The notes: generated by a model not told the origin, from the letters alone. Positions 1-8,274 are shown, counted from the stretch's first letter. The stretch is 13,898 nucleotides of DNA from Congregicoccus sp964517665 (GCA_964517665.1 CAZFCY010000134.1:1-13898), one strand, 5' to 3'. Numbers and translations are program-made.

Positions 1-54
1 CGGACGGAGCCGGTCCCTCCAATGCCCCGGAGCTTGCTCCGGGGATCTTTACTC
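1..54 (+). repeat. Truncated copy of a two-hairpin intergenic repeat
   Basis: This half-element matches the right arm of the composite repeat at 10573-10630. Shared blocks include ACGGAG (4-9), CCCTCC (15-20) and the tail GGGGATCTTTACTC (41-54). Bases 25-33 (CCCCGGAGC) and 36-44 (GCTCCGGGG) form a perfect 9-bp stem closed by TT. Bases 1-3 (CGG), loop ACGGAG (4-9) and 10-16 (CCGGTCC) look like the remaining part of a second hairpin whose left arm is cut by the window edge. The element lies 117 bases upstream of the cytochrome gene. It could act as a transcription stop for whatever lies to the left, since a short T-rich stretch (ATCTTT) follows the stem. It codes for nothing I can recognise. 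Confidence 0.7.
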
Positions 55-161
55 GCGGCCAATCCAGCCCCTGACGACGAAGTTCTGTAACTTTACGGAA
101 CCGGACGCATCAAAGCTGTCAGACGCGTCCAGATACGCAGGAGTCGGCATCGCGGGCGCGC

Positions 162-166
162 GGAGA
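162..166 (+). promoter_or_regulatory. Weak ribosome binding site of the cytochrome gene
   Basis: GGAGA lies four bases before ATG 171. The spacing is short, but no comparable purine run precedes the alternative in-frame ATGs at 201 and 213, so it supports 171 as the start. Confidence 0.35.
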
Positions 167-170
167 AACC

Positions 171-1922
171 ATGAATACAATACTCTCTCGCGTTTTGATA
201 ATGCGCCGTGCCATGATCGCGCTGTTTACGGTCCCCCTGCTGTGCGGTCTCGTTGTCCCGGCCGCGGCCGACGCCGCCGAATCGTCGGCCTCGGCAAAGA
301 TCATCAACTTCTCCGGGCGGGCACAGGTCGGCTCCGGGGCCAATATATTAATCACGGGTTTCGTCGTGAGCGAGGGAGCCACCAAAACCGTGCTCGTTCG
401 CGCGGTCGGCCCGGGGCTTGCCGCGTTCGGCGTGACGGAGGCGCTCGCGGAGCCGACAGTCTCCCTCTTCGCCGGCGCGCGTCTGGTGGAAAGCAACACG
501 GGCTGGAGCACAGCCACGAATGTCGAGGCCATTCGCGAGGCCGCGACGCGCATCGGCGCATTCCCGCTCGCGGAAAACGGCGGGGACAGCGCCCTCATCG
601 CAACGGTGGGCGAGGGCAGCTACACCGTGGTGCTTTCGGGAGCAAACAACACCAGCGGCATCGGACTTGTTGAAGTCTACGACATCGACACCCCGCCCGT
701 GCGCGATGAGATCAAGGAATACGCCGACGCCCTGTATGACGAAGGCAGGATAACTTTTCGCGATGAGACTTTCGGCAGCGAGGCATTCTGGGGCGACCAG
801 TTGCGCCTCCACACCTCGATTGCGGGAGAAGAGTCCGGCGGCGTCGGCCCGGGGCTCTCGGCCCGGCAAGCCCTGGGACTCGGCCTGAAGGTCGATGTCG
901 AGCGCCTGCCACAAGGCTTGATCGAGGCGCTGCAAGCGGGACAGGTGGACCTCGACGCGCCCGCCACCACGATCGCGCTTCTGAAGGCGGACGCGGTCGT
1001 TGGGGTAAAGGTTTTTCTTGATGGCAGCCAGGTGAAGTCGATGGGGATCACCTGTGCGCTCTGCCATTCGACCGTCGATGATTCCTTCACCGCCGGCATT
1101 GGCCACCGCCTCGACGGCTGGCCGAACCGGGATTTGAACGTCGGGGAAATCGTGGCGTTCTCGCCCACCGTGAAGCCGATCGCCGATGCCCTGGGCGCAA
1201 GCGAGGATGTCGTGCGCACCGTTCTGCGGAGCTGGGGCCCGGGCAAATATGACGCTGAACTGGACAAGGATGGAAAAGCGTTCCGACCCGACGGCAAGCC
1301 GGCCGCGACCGTGCTGCCGGCCGCCTTCGGACTGGCGGGCCAGAATCTGCACACCTACACCGGTTGGGGAAGCGTCCCCTATTGGAACGCATATGTGGCG
1401 GTGACGCAGATGCACGGCCAGGGCGCCTTTGTCGATTCACGCCTCGAAGACGCGAGCCGGTTTCCCCTCGCCGCGGCGGCTGGGACTGGAAACATTCGGC
1501 CCGACGAGGACCTGGTGAGCGCGAAGCTGCCGGCCCTGCACTATTATCAGATCTCCATTCCCGCGCCGAAGCCTCCGGCGTCGTCGTTCGATATGGCGGC
1601 GGCGAGCCGTGGCCAGGCCATTTTTAACGGCAAGGGGATGTGCGCGACCTGCCATGTGCCTCCCCTGTATTCCGAGCCGGGCCACAAGCTCCACTCGGGA
1701 GCCGCCATAGGCATAGACGATTTCCACGCGAGCCGGTCGCCGACGGGCGCCTATCGCACGACGCCGCTCCGGGGCCTCTTCACGCGTGAGAAGGGCGGCT
1801 TCTATCACGACGGCCGTTTCGAGGACTACGACGCCGTGATCGATCACTACGAGCCCGTCCTCGGATTCGAGCTCACCAGCAGCGAGCAGGCCGATCTGGT
1901 CGAGTTTCTCAAGTCGCTTTGA
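171..1922 (+). CDS. Secreted two-haem cytochrome c, MauG/cytochrome c peroxidase-like, with N-terminal verrucomicrobial module
   Basis: The protein has 583 residues. A signal peptide covers about residues 1-35: basic MRR at 11-13, a hydrophobic stretch, then an AAADAA-type cleavage region. Residues ~42-172 form a beta-rich module ('KIINFSGRAQVG...VLVRAVGPGL...LVEVYDID') common at the N-termini of exported verrucomicrobial proteins; its function is unknown. The remainder carries two covalent haem sites, C295-A-L-C-H299 and C491-A-T-C-H495. Its C-terminal block ('YRTTPLRGLF...GGFYHDGRFEDYDAVIDHY') is typical of di-haem cytochrome c peroxidase/MauG proteins. It should act in the periplasm as an electron carrier, peroxidase or oxidase. 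The ~195 residues between the haem motifs and the extra N-terminal module make it longer than a classical CcpA of ~330 residues. ATG 201 or 213 are possible alternative starts and would still leave a signal peptide. It stands alone and is convergent with the transporter gene. Confidence 0.85.
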   Translation: MNTILSRVLIMRRAMIALFTVPLLCGLVVPAAADAAESSASAKIINFSGRAQVGSGANILITGFVVSEGATKTVLVRAVGPGLAAFGVTEALAEPTVSLFAGARLVESNTGWSTATNVEAIREAATRIGAFPLAENGGDSALIATVGEGSYTVVLSGANNTSGIGLVEVYDIDTPPVRDEIKEYADALYDEGRITFRDETFGSEAFWGDQLRLHTSIAGEESGGVGPGLSARQALGLGLKVDVERLPQGLIEALQAGQVDLDAPATTIALLKADAVVGVKVFLDGSQVKSMGITCALCHSTVDDSFTAGIGHRLDGWPNRDLNVGEIVAFSPTVKPIADALGASEDVVRTVLRSWGPGKYDAELDKDGKAFRPDGKPAATVLPAAFGLAGQNLHTYTGWGSVPYWNAYVAVTQMHGQGAFVDSRLEDASRFPLAAAAGTGNIRPDEDLVSAKLPALHYYQISIPAPKPPASSFDMAAASRGQAIFNGKGMCATCHVPPLYSEPGHKLHSGAAIGIDDFHASRSPTGAYRTTPLRGLFTREKGGFYHDGRFEDYDAVIDHYEPVLGFELTSSEQADLVEFLKSL

Positions 1923-2125
1923 GCGGCTTTTATCCACAAAGGCCGATCACAACCTGGGCGCTGCACCCGCGTGTCTGGCCGCCAGCAAATCTGGCTGCAA
2001 AACCGCCTGCGGCGGTGGCGGTGGCTGTGGCGCAAGTATGACTGAAAAATTGACAAGTAACGCCCTGGTTCCGTCGCATCGCCATGTCTGCGTTGAGAAC
2101 GCGCGCGGTGCAACGAGCGCGGGGG
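1923..2125. other. Convergent intergenic region with two small hairpins
   Basis: This is 203 bases between the 3' ends of the cytochrome gene (+) and the transporter gene (-). Two inverted repeats stand close together: GCCAG-CAAAT-CTGGC (1981-1995) and ACCGCC-TGC-GGCGGT (2002-2016). The second runs into a GGC/GGT triplet tract (2011-2033). Neither is followed by a T run, so a classical Rho-independent terminator is not shown, although a bidirectional stop is expected between convergent genes. In one + frame the tract reads CKTACGGGGGCG. I do not regard that as a gene because no start codon and no ribosome binding site precede it. Confidence 0.4.
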
Positions 2126-3301
2126 TCAGGGACTCGCCGCCCGCAGGCTGCGTCGAAGCCAGAGAGTTGCGGCCGGATGGAGGATGGCGAGCACGCCAAG
2201 CGTCGGTCCGAAGCCGATCAAATCGATCGCCGGACCGACCGCGGCGTTGACGATCAATCCGCCGAGTGCTCCGGCCGCACCGACAAGTCCGAGAGCGCCG
2301 GCCACCTGCCGCGGTGGCAGCAACTCCCCGAGCAGCGCCGCGGTGCCGAAAAACCAAGTCAGACACATCGCGCCCACCGCGCTGAAGATGACGAGGGCCG
2401 CAGGCGTTGACACTGGCAGGATCAGCGCGAGGCAAAGGGGCCCCATCCAGGCGGCCCAGCGCAACACCCGCATCCGACTCTCCACGGGATCGGCGCCGCG
2501 GCGAATCAACGCATCCGCCGCGGAGGATCCACCGATGCCGCCAATGTCAGCCGCGAGAAAAGGAATCCAACCGATCACGCCCAAACTCGCCAGCGACAGC
2601 CCCTGCTGCTCGCGCAGGAAAGAAGGGAGCCAGAACAACAGCACATACCACACCGGATCCGAGATCAGTCGAGCGACCAGGATTCCACGCACGCCGCGGT
2701 TTTCCAGCAAGGCGCGCACCGAGGCGAGTTCTCCAGAGTCCGCCGCTTGCGCCGTCGGCTCCCGATATATCAGCAACCACAATACAAGCCAGACGAGCCC
2801 CGCAGCGCCGAGAACGACAAACACCGCGCGCCAGCCGTGCGCCCCCGCCACCAACGCGATCGTTGGAGGCGCGATGATGGCGCCCACCGCGCTGCCCGCG
2901 GAAAAGATCGCCACGGCGAGACCGCGTTCGCGCGAAGGAAACCACAGCGTCACGGCCCGGAGCGCCGCGGGCATGTTGCCCGGTTCCGCCGCCCCGAGGA
3001 CAAAACGCGTCGCGCAGAGTTGCCACGCGCTGCGCACCAGACCTCCGGCCAGCGTCGCGAGCGACCAGACTCCGACGAAGAGGATCATGCACGTGCGGCT
3101 GCCCCAACGATCCACCATTCGTCCGCCGACCAGATACATCACGATATACGGTCCCATGAACATCGCGGTCAGCAGCGAGTAATCTGCATTGCTCAGGCCG
3201 AACTCCGCGGAGAGTTCCGGCTTCAGCACCGCGACCGTTTGCCGATCCAGATAATTGAGCAGCGTGGAAAGAAAAAGCAGTGCGAGGATTATCCAGCGCA
3301 T
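2126..3301 (-). CDS. MFS transporter, probable anion:cation symporter (hexuronate/organic-acid type)
   Basis: The protein has 391 residues with about twelve hydrophobic segments, the usual MFS layout. TM1 begins immediately ('RWIILALLFLSTLLNYLDR', with the NYLDR signature at 16-20). The loop between TM2 and TM3 holds the MFS motif A variant GGRMVDRWGSR (59-69). The sequence then continues with 'RFVLGAAEPGNMPAAL', which is typical of the ACS family that moves hexuronates, galactonate and similar anions with a cation across the inner membrane. I chose ATG 3301 over the upstream in-frame start at 3472 because the extra 57 residues are Arg/Cys-rich and overlap the upstream oxidoreductase gene. 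It lies 64 bases behind that gene on the same strand and is probably the last member of the operon. The exact substrate cannot be read from the sequence. Confidence 0.85.
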   Translation of the reverse strand: MRWIILALLFLSTLLNYLDRQTVAVLKPELSAEFGLSNADYSLLTAMFMGPYIVMYLVGGRMVDRWGSRTCMILFVGVWSLATLAGGLVRSAWQLCATRFVLGAAEPGNMPAALRAVTLWFPSRERGLAVAIFSAGSAVGAIIAPPTIALVAGAHGWRAVFVVLGAAGLVWLVLWLLIYREPTAQAADSGELASVRALLENRGVRGILVARLISDPVWYVLLFWLPSFLREQQGLSLASLGVIGWIPFLAADIGGIGGSSAADALIRRGADPVESRMRVLRWAAWMGPLCLALILPVSTPAALVIFSAVGAMCLTWFFGTAALLGELLPPRQVAGALGLVGAAGALGGLIVNAAVGPAIDLIGFGPTLGVLAILHPAATLWLRRSLRAASP

Positions 3302-3365
3302 GAGCGAAACGGATTGGCGTATCGGAAACGTTGATGCGCAATGGCAAATCGCCGGCGCCGTCCGA

Positions 3366-4754
3366 TCAGCCGGGCAACAGCGAGCCGCCCTCGCGCAATT
3401 CCGCGCGCAGATGCCGTGGGTCCAGTGCCGCGAGCGGCCGGTTCTCCCGCAACGCCAGCACGCACGCGACACCGGCGGCTTCGCCGGTCTGATTCATGTT
3501 CACCATCACCCGAATGGCGCCATGGGCGATCGGATCGGCGTCGATCATGCGACCCGCGGCGATCAGGTTGCCATAAGGCGAATCAGGCAGCATCGCTGCG
3601 AGCGGGATTTGGTAATAGCCCGGGTTGTCAGCGGACGGCTCGCGCCAGCGACCGGAAACGCGCGGCTGACCGGGCGCGGCGTATTCCTCCCGCCCGTCCA
3701 GGTAACGCAACGTGATGCCCGACTTGTCCTGGTGATGAATGTCAACCCGGTAGCTGCCGTTCGCGATCGCATCGGCGAAGCGCCGCCCGTGCAGAATCTC
3801 ATCGCCCGCGAGCCGATGTCGGCAGCGCACATGGCGTGACTCGCGCAATCCGAGTCGTTGCGGCAGTGCTTGCAGCGTGAGCTTCACGTCCGGCCGGTGC
3901 TTGCGCAGCAGGTCGTGGATGGCGCGAATCTGGCGCCGACCTTCGATCTCCGCCTCGGTAAGCTGATCGGCATCGGCGGGGTTCTTGCCATAGATGCGCG
4001 TGCCGGCGAGCATGTAGATATCAGAGCCCGGCACGAAGCAGCCCCACGTGAAGCCTTCCGGCAAACCGAACTCGCGGCCGTGTTCGCGGACGAGCGCGCC
4101 GACATCGAATCCTTTTCCGGCCCGATTGATCCCGGTGTCGATCGACTCGCGCTGCAAGGCGCGCCAGCCTTCGAAACGCGCGCACGTCGTTGCCGGCTGC
4201 AGATGATTCTCGAAGTAACAGGTGACGCCCGGCAGGCGGGCGCAGAGATCGGCATCGCCCGTCGCGTCGATGAACATTCGGGCACGAATAACGCCCCGGC
4301 CCGTCTTGTTCTCGACCGCAACTCCGACCAGTTGCCCGTCCTCGAGGATTGGAGCGACGAACATCGTGTGCAGGTAGAGTTTCAATCGATGTTCCTGCGC
4401 AAGCTCGTCGAGCTCGATTTTCAGCTCCTCGGAATTGAAGACGAACCCGAACGAGTGGCTGCGCTCGATGCCGACGATCGCGTTGCGCCGCGCGAGTCGC
4501 TGCCGGATTTCATCGCTGAGTCCACCGATGATCTGCTCGTTGAAATCCGCATCCATGAAACTATGCCATGCGTTCACCATCGAGAGCGTCGCGACGCCAC
4601 CGAAGCAGTTCTGTTTTTCCACCAGGACGACACTGGCGCCGAGGCGGGCGGCGCGCACGGCGGCAAAAAGCCCCGTGCAACTGCCACCGAGCACGCAGAC
4701 ATCGGCTTCGTGAATGATCGGTGTGGCCCTGGCGGGCTCGAGAAAAGTTCGCAT
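3366..4754 (-). CDS. FAD-dependent oxidoreductase, cytoplasmic (FAD_oxidored / PF12831-like)
   Basis: The protein has 462 residues. Near the N-terminus is a Rossmann dinucleotide-binding motif, VCVLGGSCTGLFAAVRAARLG (GGSCTG at 23-28), with the acidic end of strand 2 at VLVEK (E46), then FGGVATLSMVNAW. A second block, 'ARMFIDATGDADLCARLPG', and the C-terminal 'YGNLIAAGRMIDADPIAHG...GEAAGVACVLAL' are standard FAD contacts of this family. No signal peptide or membrane segment is present, so it should act in the cytoplasm. Known relatives are flavoproteins of mostly undefined substrate in polysaccharide-using bacteria. I chose ATG 4754 over the longer frame from 4868, which would run into the receptor gene. 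It is 49 bases behind the receptor gene and 64 before the transporter gene, which suggests co-transcription. A Cys (C26) inside the GxGxxG loop is uncommon but tolerable. Confidence 0.85.
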   Translation of the reverse strand: MRTFLEPARATPIIHEADVCVLGGSCTGLFAAVRAARLGASVVLVEKQNCFGGVATLSMVNAWHSFMDADFNEQIIGGLSDEIRQRLARRNAIVGIERSHSFGFVFNSEELKIELDELAQEHRLKLYLHTMFVAPILEDGQLVGVAVENKTGRGVIRARMFIDATGDADLCARLPGVTCYFENHLQPATTCARFEGWRALQRESIDTGINRAGKGFDVGALVREHGREFGLPEGFTWGCFVPGSDIYMLAGTRIYGKNPADADQLTEAEIEGRRQIRAIHDLLRKHRPDVKLTLQALPQRLGLRESRHVRCRHRLAGDEILHGRRFADAIANGSYRVDIHHQDKSGITLRYLDGREEYAAPGQPRVSGRWREPSADNPGYYQIPLAAMLPDSPYGNLIAAGRMIDADPIAHGAIRVMVNMNQTGEAAGVACVLALRENRPLAALDPRHLRAELREGGSLLPG

Positions 4755-4773
4755 CGTAAAGTTCGGAATGAGG

Positions 4774-4792
4774 CGCCGGCCGCATGCCGGCG
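4774..4792. repeat. Intergenic stem-loop between receptor and oxidoreductase genes
   Basis: CGCCGGC (4774-4780), loop CGCAT, and GCCGGCG (4786-4792) form a perfect 7-bp, GC-only stem. It fills most of the 49-base gap between the receptor stop (4804) and the next start (4754). No T run follows on the minus strand, so it is more likely an mRNA stabilising, processing or partial attenuation structure than a full terminator. That is inference. Confidence 0.5.
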
Positions 4793-4803
4793 AAGGCGCA
4801 AGT

Positions 4804-7038
4804 TCAGAAATCCCAACGCGCCGACCACGCCGCCGTGAACGGATCACTGAGAATATAGGAACCAACAAATGCGCGCTCGTTGGTGAGGTTGTTCAGATTC
4901 AGCTGCGTCGAGAAGCGATGGCGTTCCACCGTTCGCTCGTAGCCCACCACGGCGTCGATCCGCGTGTAACCGCCGCTGCGCACCACGACATCCCAGCTTG
5001 GATGCAACTTCTCGCCGGTCGCAAACCGCGCGCCGCCGCCGACGAACACGCCGCGGAGCCGGCCGCCCGTAAACGTATAGCGGTTCCAAAGGTTGAAAAC
5101 ATGGTCGGGCACGTTCGCAAGATCGACGCCGACCTGGCGCAGCTCGCCCGTGCTCGCGATGGTCTCGTGCTCCCACGAATACGTGTAGGACGCGACGATC
5201 TGATACGCGTCTGTGGGCGCGATGTGCACATCCACCTCGAAGCCACGATTTCGCTCCAGCCCGCCGAGCTGGTAGATCGGCCGGATGTCGAGCAGCGCCT
5301 CACGGGGAAAGTCGCGCGCGGGGACATTCGAGCGCGTGTTTTCGTAAACGGACAACGTGAGCGACGCGCGTTCATCGGCGGTGCCGAGCTTGAGGCCCGC
5401 TTCCTTGCCCTTGCCCAGCGTGGGCCCAACGCTTTCGCCAAATGCGTCGACGATATAGTTGGGCTGAAACGTCTCGCTGAGGTTGGCGAACACGCTCACG
5501 GCAGGAAACGGCGTGAACATGGCGGCATACTGTGGCGTCGTCTTCTCGCTGGACAGGCCGGCGGGATTGGCGGTCTTGGTGTGACGCGCGCCCACCATCA
5601 GCCGCAGCCGGTTTTCGAACGCACTGATCTGGTCGGTGACGTAATAGCCGCGCGTCTTGGACTTGTTGGCCGTGGAGGCATCAGGTTCGACCAGTCCGGC
5701 GGGATTGTTCGCGCGGATCTCGGCCCGGAGCATCCGGGGGGGATCGGTCAAGGGATTGAACGTGCGCGCTGCGCCCGCGTAGTCGCGCGTCGCGGTGCGG
5801 TTCCAGAGATCGTCGAAACCGGCGACAATGCTGTGTTTCATACGCAGGAATTCGGGCCGATAGGAAACCCTCGCCTTGAGCGACTGTGACTCCACGGCCG
5901 ACTGCCTGAAGGAGGCCGCGGCAGGAGGCAGATAGAACGTGCCCGGAATAGCGCCAGCGACCGGCCGAAAGGAGTTCCATTCCGTTCCCTCGTTTTTGCC
6001 TTCGTACCGGTTCAGACCGACGTTCACGTCGAGATTGCTCAGGATTTTCACGTCCGTCACGAGCCCCGCGTTGAACGAACGGGCCAGGAAACCCGAGTCC
6101 GGCCCCTGCGTGTTGTAGTCATCATACGGCAGGACGATCTTGTGCATGAACACCTGGCCGAGCGGCTCGTTTGGACCATACTGGGGATTCTGATCGAGCC
6201 AGACGCGTTGCGGCTGCCCCACGGGCGCCAGCCCGGCGCGCGCAGCCGCGATGTAGGCGGGGTGGCCCACCGGAAAGCCGTGATGCCGGAGATTCTGCTT
6301 GTCGGTAAACTCTCCGCTCAACGTGAGCGAAACCCGCTTCACGGGCCGCCACGTGAGCGCGCCACGGTAGTTCTCAACTTCCTCGCTCGTATGATCGAGC
6401 TCGCCGCCCTCGCGGCGATGCGACGCGAATACGCGATACGCGAGCTGGTCGCCGAGAAGGGGGCCGGTCGACATCACCGACACGCGGGACGAATCATATG
6501 AGCCATAGCGACCGGAGACATAATGCTCCGGCTTGAAACGGGGCTTGGCCTTCACGACGTTCATCATGCCGCCCGGAAGATTCGTGCCGAAGAACACCGC
6601 GGAAGGCCCTTTGATGACCTCGATGCGCTCAACGTCCTCGAGGGAAACGAAGACCCCGTCGAAGCCGTCCTGCTGGATCGGCGCCTCGAAGCCACGGATA
6701 TTGATCGCGGTGAATTCGCGGGTGTTGGCGTTTACGCCGCTGATCGTGTTGGCGATCCAGCGCACGTCGTCCACGCCGCGGTCGCGTATCAATTCGTCGG
6801 TTACAACCGCGATGTTCACGGGCACGTCGCGGATCTTGGCGCCAATGCCGGTGGCCGTGATCGAATCGGTGGCCTGGTAGCCATGGGCGCGTTCCGAGCT
6901 CACGCTGAAGGGCGACAACACGATGGCTTCCTCGCTGTGCGTCGAGTCGGCCGCCGGCAGGGATGCCGGGGAAAGGAGAAGAGCAAAGGCGCAGGTCAGG
7001 CGCCAGTTTGCGACAGGGAGGGAGTGTCGATGGGACAT
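4804..7038 (-). CDS. TonB-dependent outer-membrane receptor
   Basis: The protein has 744 residues. It starts with a signal peptide ('NWRLTCAFALLLSPASLPAA', cut near residue 31), followed by the mature N-terminus EEAIVLSPFSVSSE that commonly precedes the plug in Opitutaceae receptors. The plug domain covers about residues 50-170, with 'DVPVNIAVVTDELI', 'INIRGFEA', 'VERIEVIKGPSAVFFG' and 'GGMMNVVKAKP'. The rest is a 22-strand-type beta barrel ending in WSARWDF with a terminal Phe, the usual outer-membrane assembly signal. It should import a ligand across the outer membrane using TonB/ExbBD energy. No SusD-like partner is adjacent, so it is not a SusCD glycan pair. I chose ATG 7038 because the signal peptide begins there; the in-frame start at 7131 would add 31 non-signal residues that cover the promoter region. 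A probable LacI operator lies ~106 bases upstream. Confidence 0.93.
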   Translation of the reverse strand: MSHRHSLPVANWRLTCAFALLLSPASLPAADSTHSEEAIVLSPFSVSSERAHGYQATDSITATGIGAKIRDVPVNIAVVTDELIRDRGVDDVRWIANTISGVNANTREFTAINIRGFEAPIQQDGFDGVFVSLEDVERIEVIKGPSAVFFGTNLPGGMMNVVKAKPRFKPEHYVSGRYGSYDSSRVSVMSTGPLLGDQLAYRVFASHRREGGELDHTSEEVENYRGALTWRPVKRVSLTLSGEFTDKQNLRHHGFPVGHPAYIAAARAGLAPVGQPQRVWLDQNPQYGPNEPLGQVFMHKIVLPYDDYNTQGPDSGFLARSFNAGLVTDVKILSNLDVNVGLNRYEGKNEGTEWNSFRPVAGAIPGTFYLPPAAASFRQSAVESQSLKARVSYRPEFLRMKHSIVAGFDDLWNRTATRDYAGAARTFNPLTDPPRMLRAEIRANNPAGLVEPDASTANKSKTRGYYVTDQISAFENRLRLMVGARHTKTANPAGLSSEKTTPQYAAMFTPFPAVSVFANLSETFQPNYIVDAFGESVGPTLGKGKEAGLKLGTADERASLTLSVYENTRSNVPARDFPREALLDIRPIYQLGGLERNRGFEVDVHIAPTDAYQIVASYTYSWEHETIASTGELRQVGVDLANVPDHVFNLWNRYTFTGGRLRGVFVGGGARFATGEKLHPSWDVVVRSGGYTRIDAVVGYERTVERHRFSTQLNLNNLTNERAFVGSYILSDPFTAAWSARWDF

Positions 7039-7143
7039 GGTGACGGTTCGTCGGGTTTGGGGTGGGTCGCCGCGATCGGTCATCACGGAGACGGGAACGA
7101 AGCGAACCCTACCGCCGTCGATGGCGTTCACTATGCTGCGATC

Positions 7144-7158
7144 GGTGAACCGCTCACC
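7144..7158. promoter_or_regulatory. Putative LacI-family operator in front of the receptor operon
   Basis: GGTGAACCGCTCACC is an imperfect palindrome (GGTGA/TCACC arms plus an inner C/G pair about a central C), the odd-centred shape that LacI-family proteins often bind. Its first 14 bases recur exactly, in inverted orientation, at 8314-8327. It sits in the 150-base gap between the lacI stop (7189) and the receptor start (7038). On the minus strand it overlaps a weak -35-like TTGGTG, with a poor -10-like CATAGT 19 bases further on, so repression by occlusion is conceivable. The promoter reading is weak; the repeat itself is seen directly. Confidence 0.65.
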
Positions 7159-7188
7159 AAATCGCTCCCCGCATTCCTGAAATTCGCA

Positions 7189-8274
7189 TCAGCGTCGGAC
7201 GGCGCGATTCGACAAACGCACTTGCCGGGCGCCGCGCACCGGCCGCCCGAGTGTGCCGCCGGCCTCCCATTCCGAATCGACCATCATGACTTTGGGCACG
7301 GCCGGCAGACCGCGTTGATTGAGCGTGATCTGAGTCGCGACCATGTCGACTGCGGTGGCGGCGACCACGTCGTAATGCCCGTCGATTCCTGCCGCGTCGT
7401 AAGGCGGATCGCCCCGGTCGATGCTGGCAAAACTGATGTCTTCAGGCACGCGCAACCCAAGCTCCGTCAGAAACTGATGCACGTAGCCCTCCCCGATCAT
7501 CACATCGGGACGGTGTGCGCGCAGGTAACGTCGCACATGTTCGATCGTCGGCGCTTCCTCGATCTGCAGCGGCAGTCGCTGCGCGACGGGCAAATCGCGC
7601 TGCGTATAATAAAACGCGGACGAGAGCAGGTTGTTCGAGCCGTCCTCGAGTCTCTGATTGTAGAGCGCGCCCACCCGACGGAAGCCGCGCTGCCGAACCT
7701 CCTTCAGCAATCCGCGCATCATCTTGTAATGATGCGGGCACGCCCGATGCACCGCGGGCTCGCGCATCGAGTAACCGATCGCCGCCACCGCCAGCCGGCT
7801 AAAATCAAAATCGAAACGCTCGTTGCCATGACGCATCGATCCCACCACCAGTCCGTCGATTCCGCGGGCATGCACGATCGATTGCAGTCGCCGCAAGGTC
7901 ATCCCGGGCTCGCCCTCCAACCATAATTGTTCGAAAGCAAAGCCGTGCCGCTCGGCCTGCAAGCGCGCGCCGGCGAGCATCTGCTGCATGCGTCGATTGT
8001 GCGCCATCCACGTCGCGGGAAACCCCGGAATAACGAGCGCGACCTTGGTCACACTGCGCCGCGGCCGCGCCGTGCGCAGATGCGCCATCAGTTTCACGAC
8101 CTGCGGATCCGGCCGGTAGCCCAGCGCACGCGCGGCCGCCCGCACCCGTTCGCGAACCTGCGACGAGATCTTTGGATCGTTCCGCAACGCGTAGGAGACC
8201 GTCGCGCGCGAGAGCCCGCAGCGTCGCGCGATCTCACGCTGGCTCGCGGGAAAATAAGCGGGGGATTTCGCCAT
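7189..8274 (-). CDS. LacI-family transcriptional regulator
   Basis: The protein has 361 residues, close to the family's ~340. An N-terminal helix-turn-helix (about residues 11-31, 'SQREIARRCGLSRATVSYAL') and a hinge-like 'AAARALGYRPDP' (46-57) give DNA binding. The rest is a periplasmic-binding-protein-like effector domain: 'TKVALVIPGF', 'GIDGLVVGSM', 'RRVGALYNQR', 'PDVMIGEGYVHQFLTELGLRVPEDISFASIDRG'. Such proteins usually respond to a sugar or sugar-like inducer. I prefer ATG 8274; a GTG at 8295, preceded by AGGA, would add seven residues. It is the first gene of the minus-strand cluster and is divergent from the exported oxidoreductase. Matching palindromes on both sides of the gene (7144-7158 and 8314-8327) fit control of both transcription units and of its own gene. 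Confidence 0.9.
   Translation of the reverse strand: MAKSPAYFPASQREIARRCGLSRATVSYALRNDPKISSQVRERVRAAARALGYRPDPQVVKLMAHLRTARPRRSVTKVALVIPGFPATWMAHNRRMQQMLAGARLQAERHGFAFEQLWLEGEPGMTLRRLQSIVHARGIDGLVVGSMRHGNERFDFDFSRLAVAAIGYSMREPAVHRACPHHYKMMRGLLKEVRQRGFRRVGALYNQRLEDGSNNLLSSAFYYTQRDLPVAQRLPLQIEEAPTIEHVRRYLRAHRPDVMIGEGYVHQFLTELGLRVPEDISFASIDRGDPPYDAAGIDGHYDVVAATAVDMVATQITLNQRGLPAVPKVMMVDSEWEAGGTLGRPVRGARQVRLSNRAVRR

Noticed and set aside
348..1415. Long minus-strand open frame (355 codons) opposite the cytochrome gene
   Set aside because: It is the antisense shadow of a strongly supported gene in GC-rich DNA. The translation is Arg/His/Gly-rich with no domain.
2050..2072. TTGACA as a possible -35 box in the convergent gap
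   Set aside because: No acceptable -10 hexamer occurs 15-19 bases downstream, and no gene starts nearby.
2184..3182. Plus-strand open frame (332 codons) opposite the transporter
   Set aside because: The opposite strand encodes a clear 12-helix MFS protein. This frame is rich in Ala/Arg/Pro/Thr without recognisable motifs.
3858..4838. Plus-strand open frame (326 codons) opposite the cytoplasmic oxidoreductase
   Set aside because: It is the antisense shadow of an FAD enzyme with clear motifs, and has no initiation signals of its own.
6523..7926. Plus-strand open frame (467 codons) across the receptor 5' end, its promoter gap and lacI
   Set aside because: It runs antisense through two well-supported genes and the operator gap. 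The His/Arg/Asp-rich composition is a GC-shadow effect.
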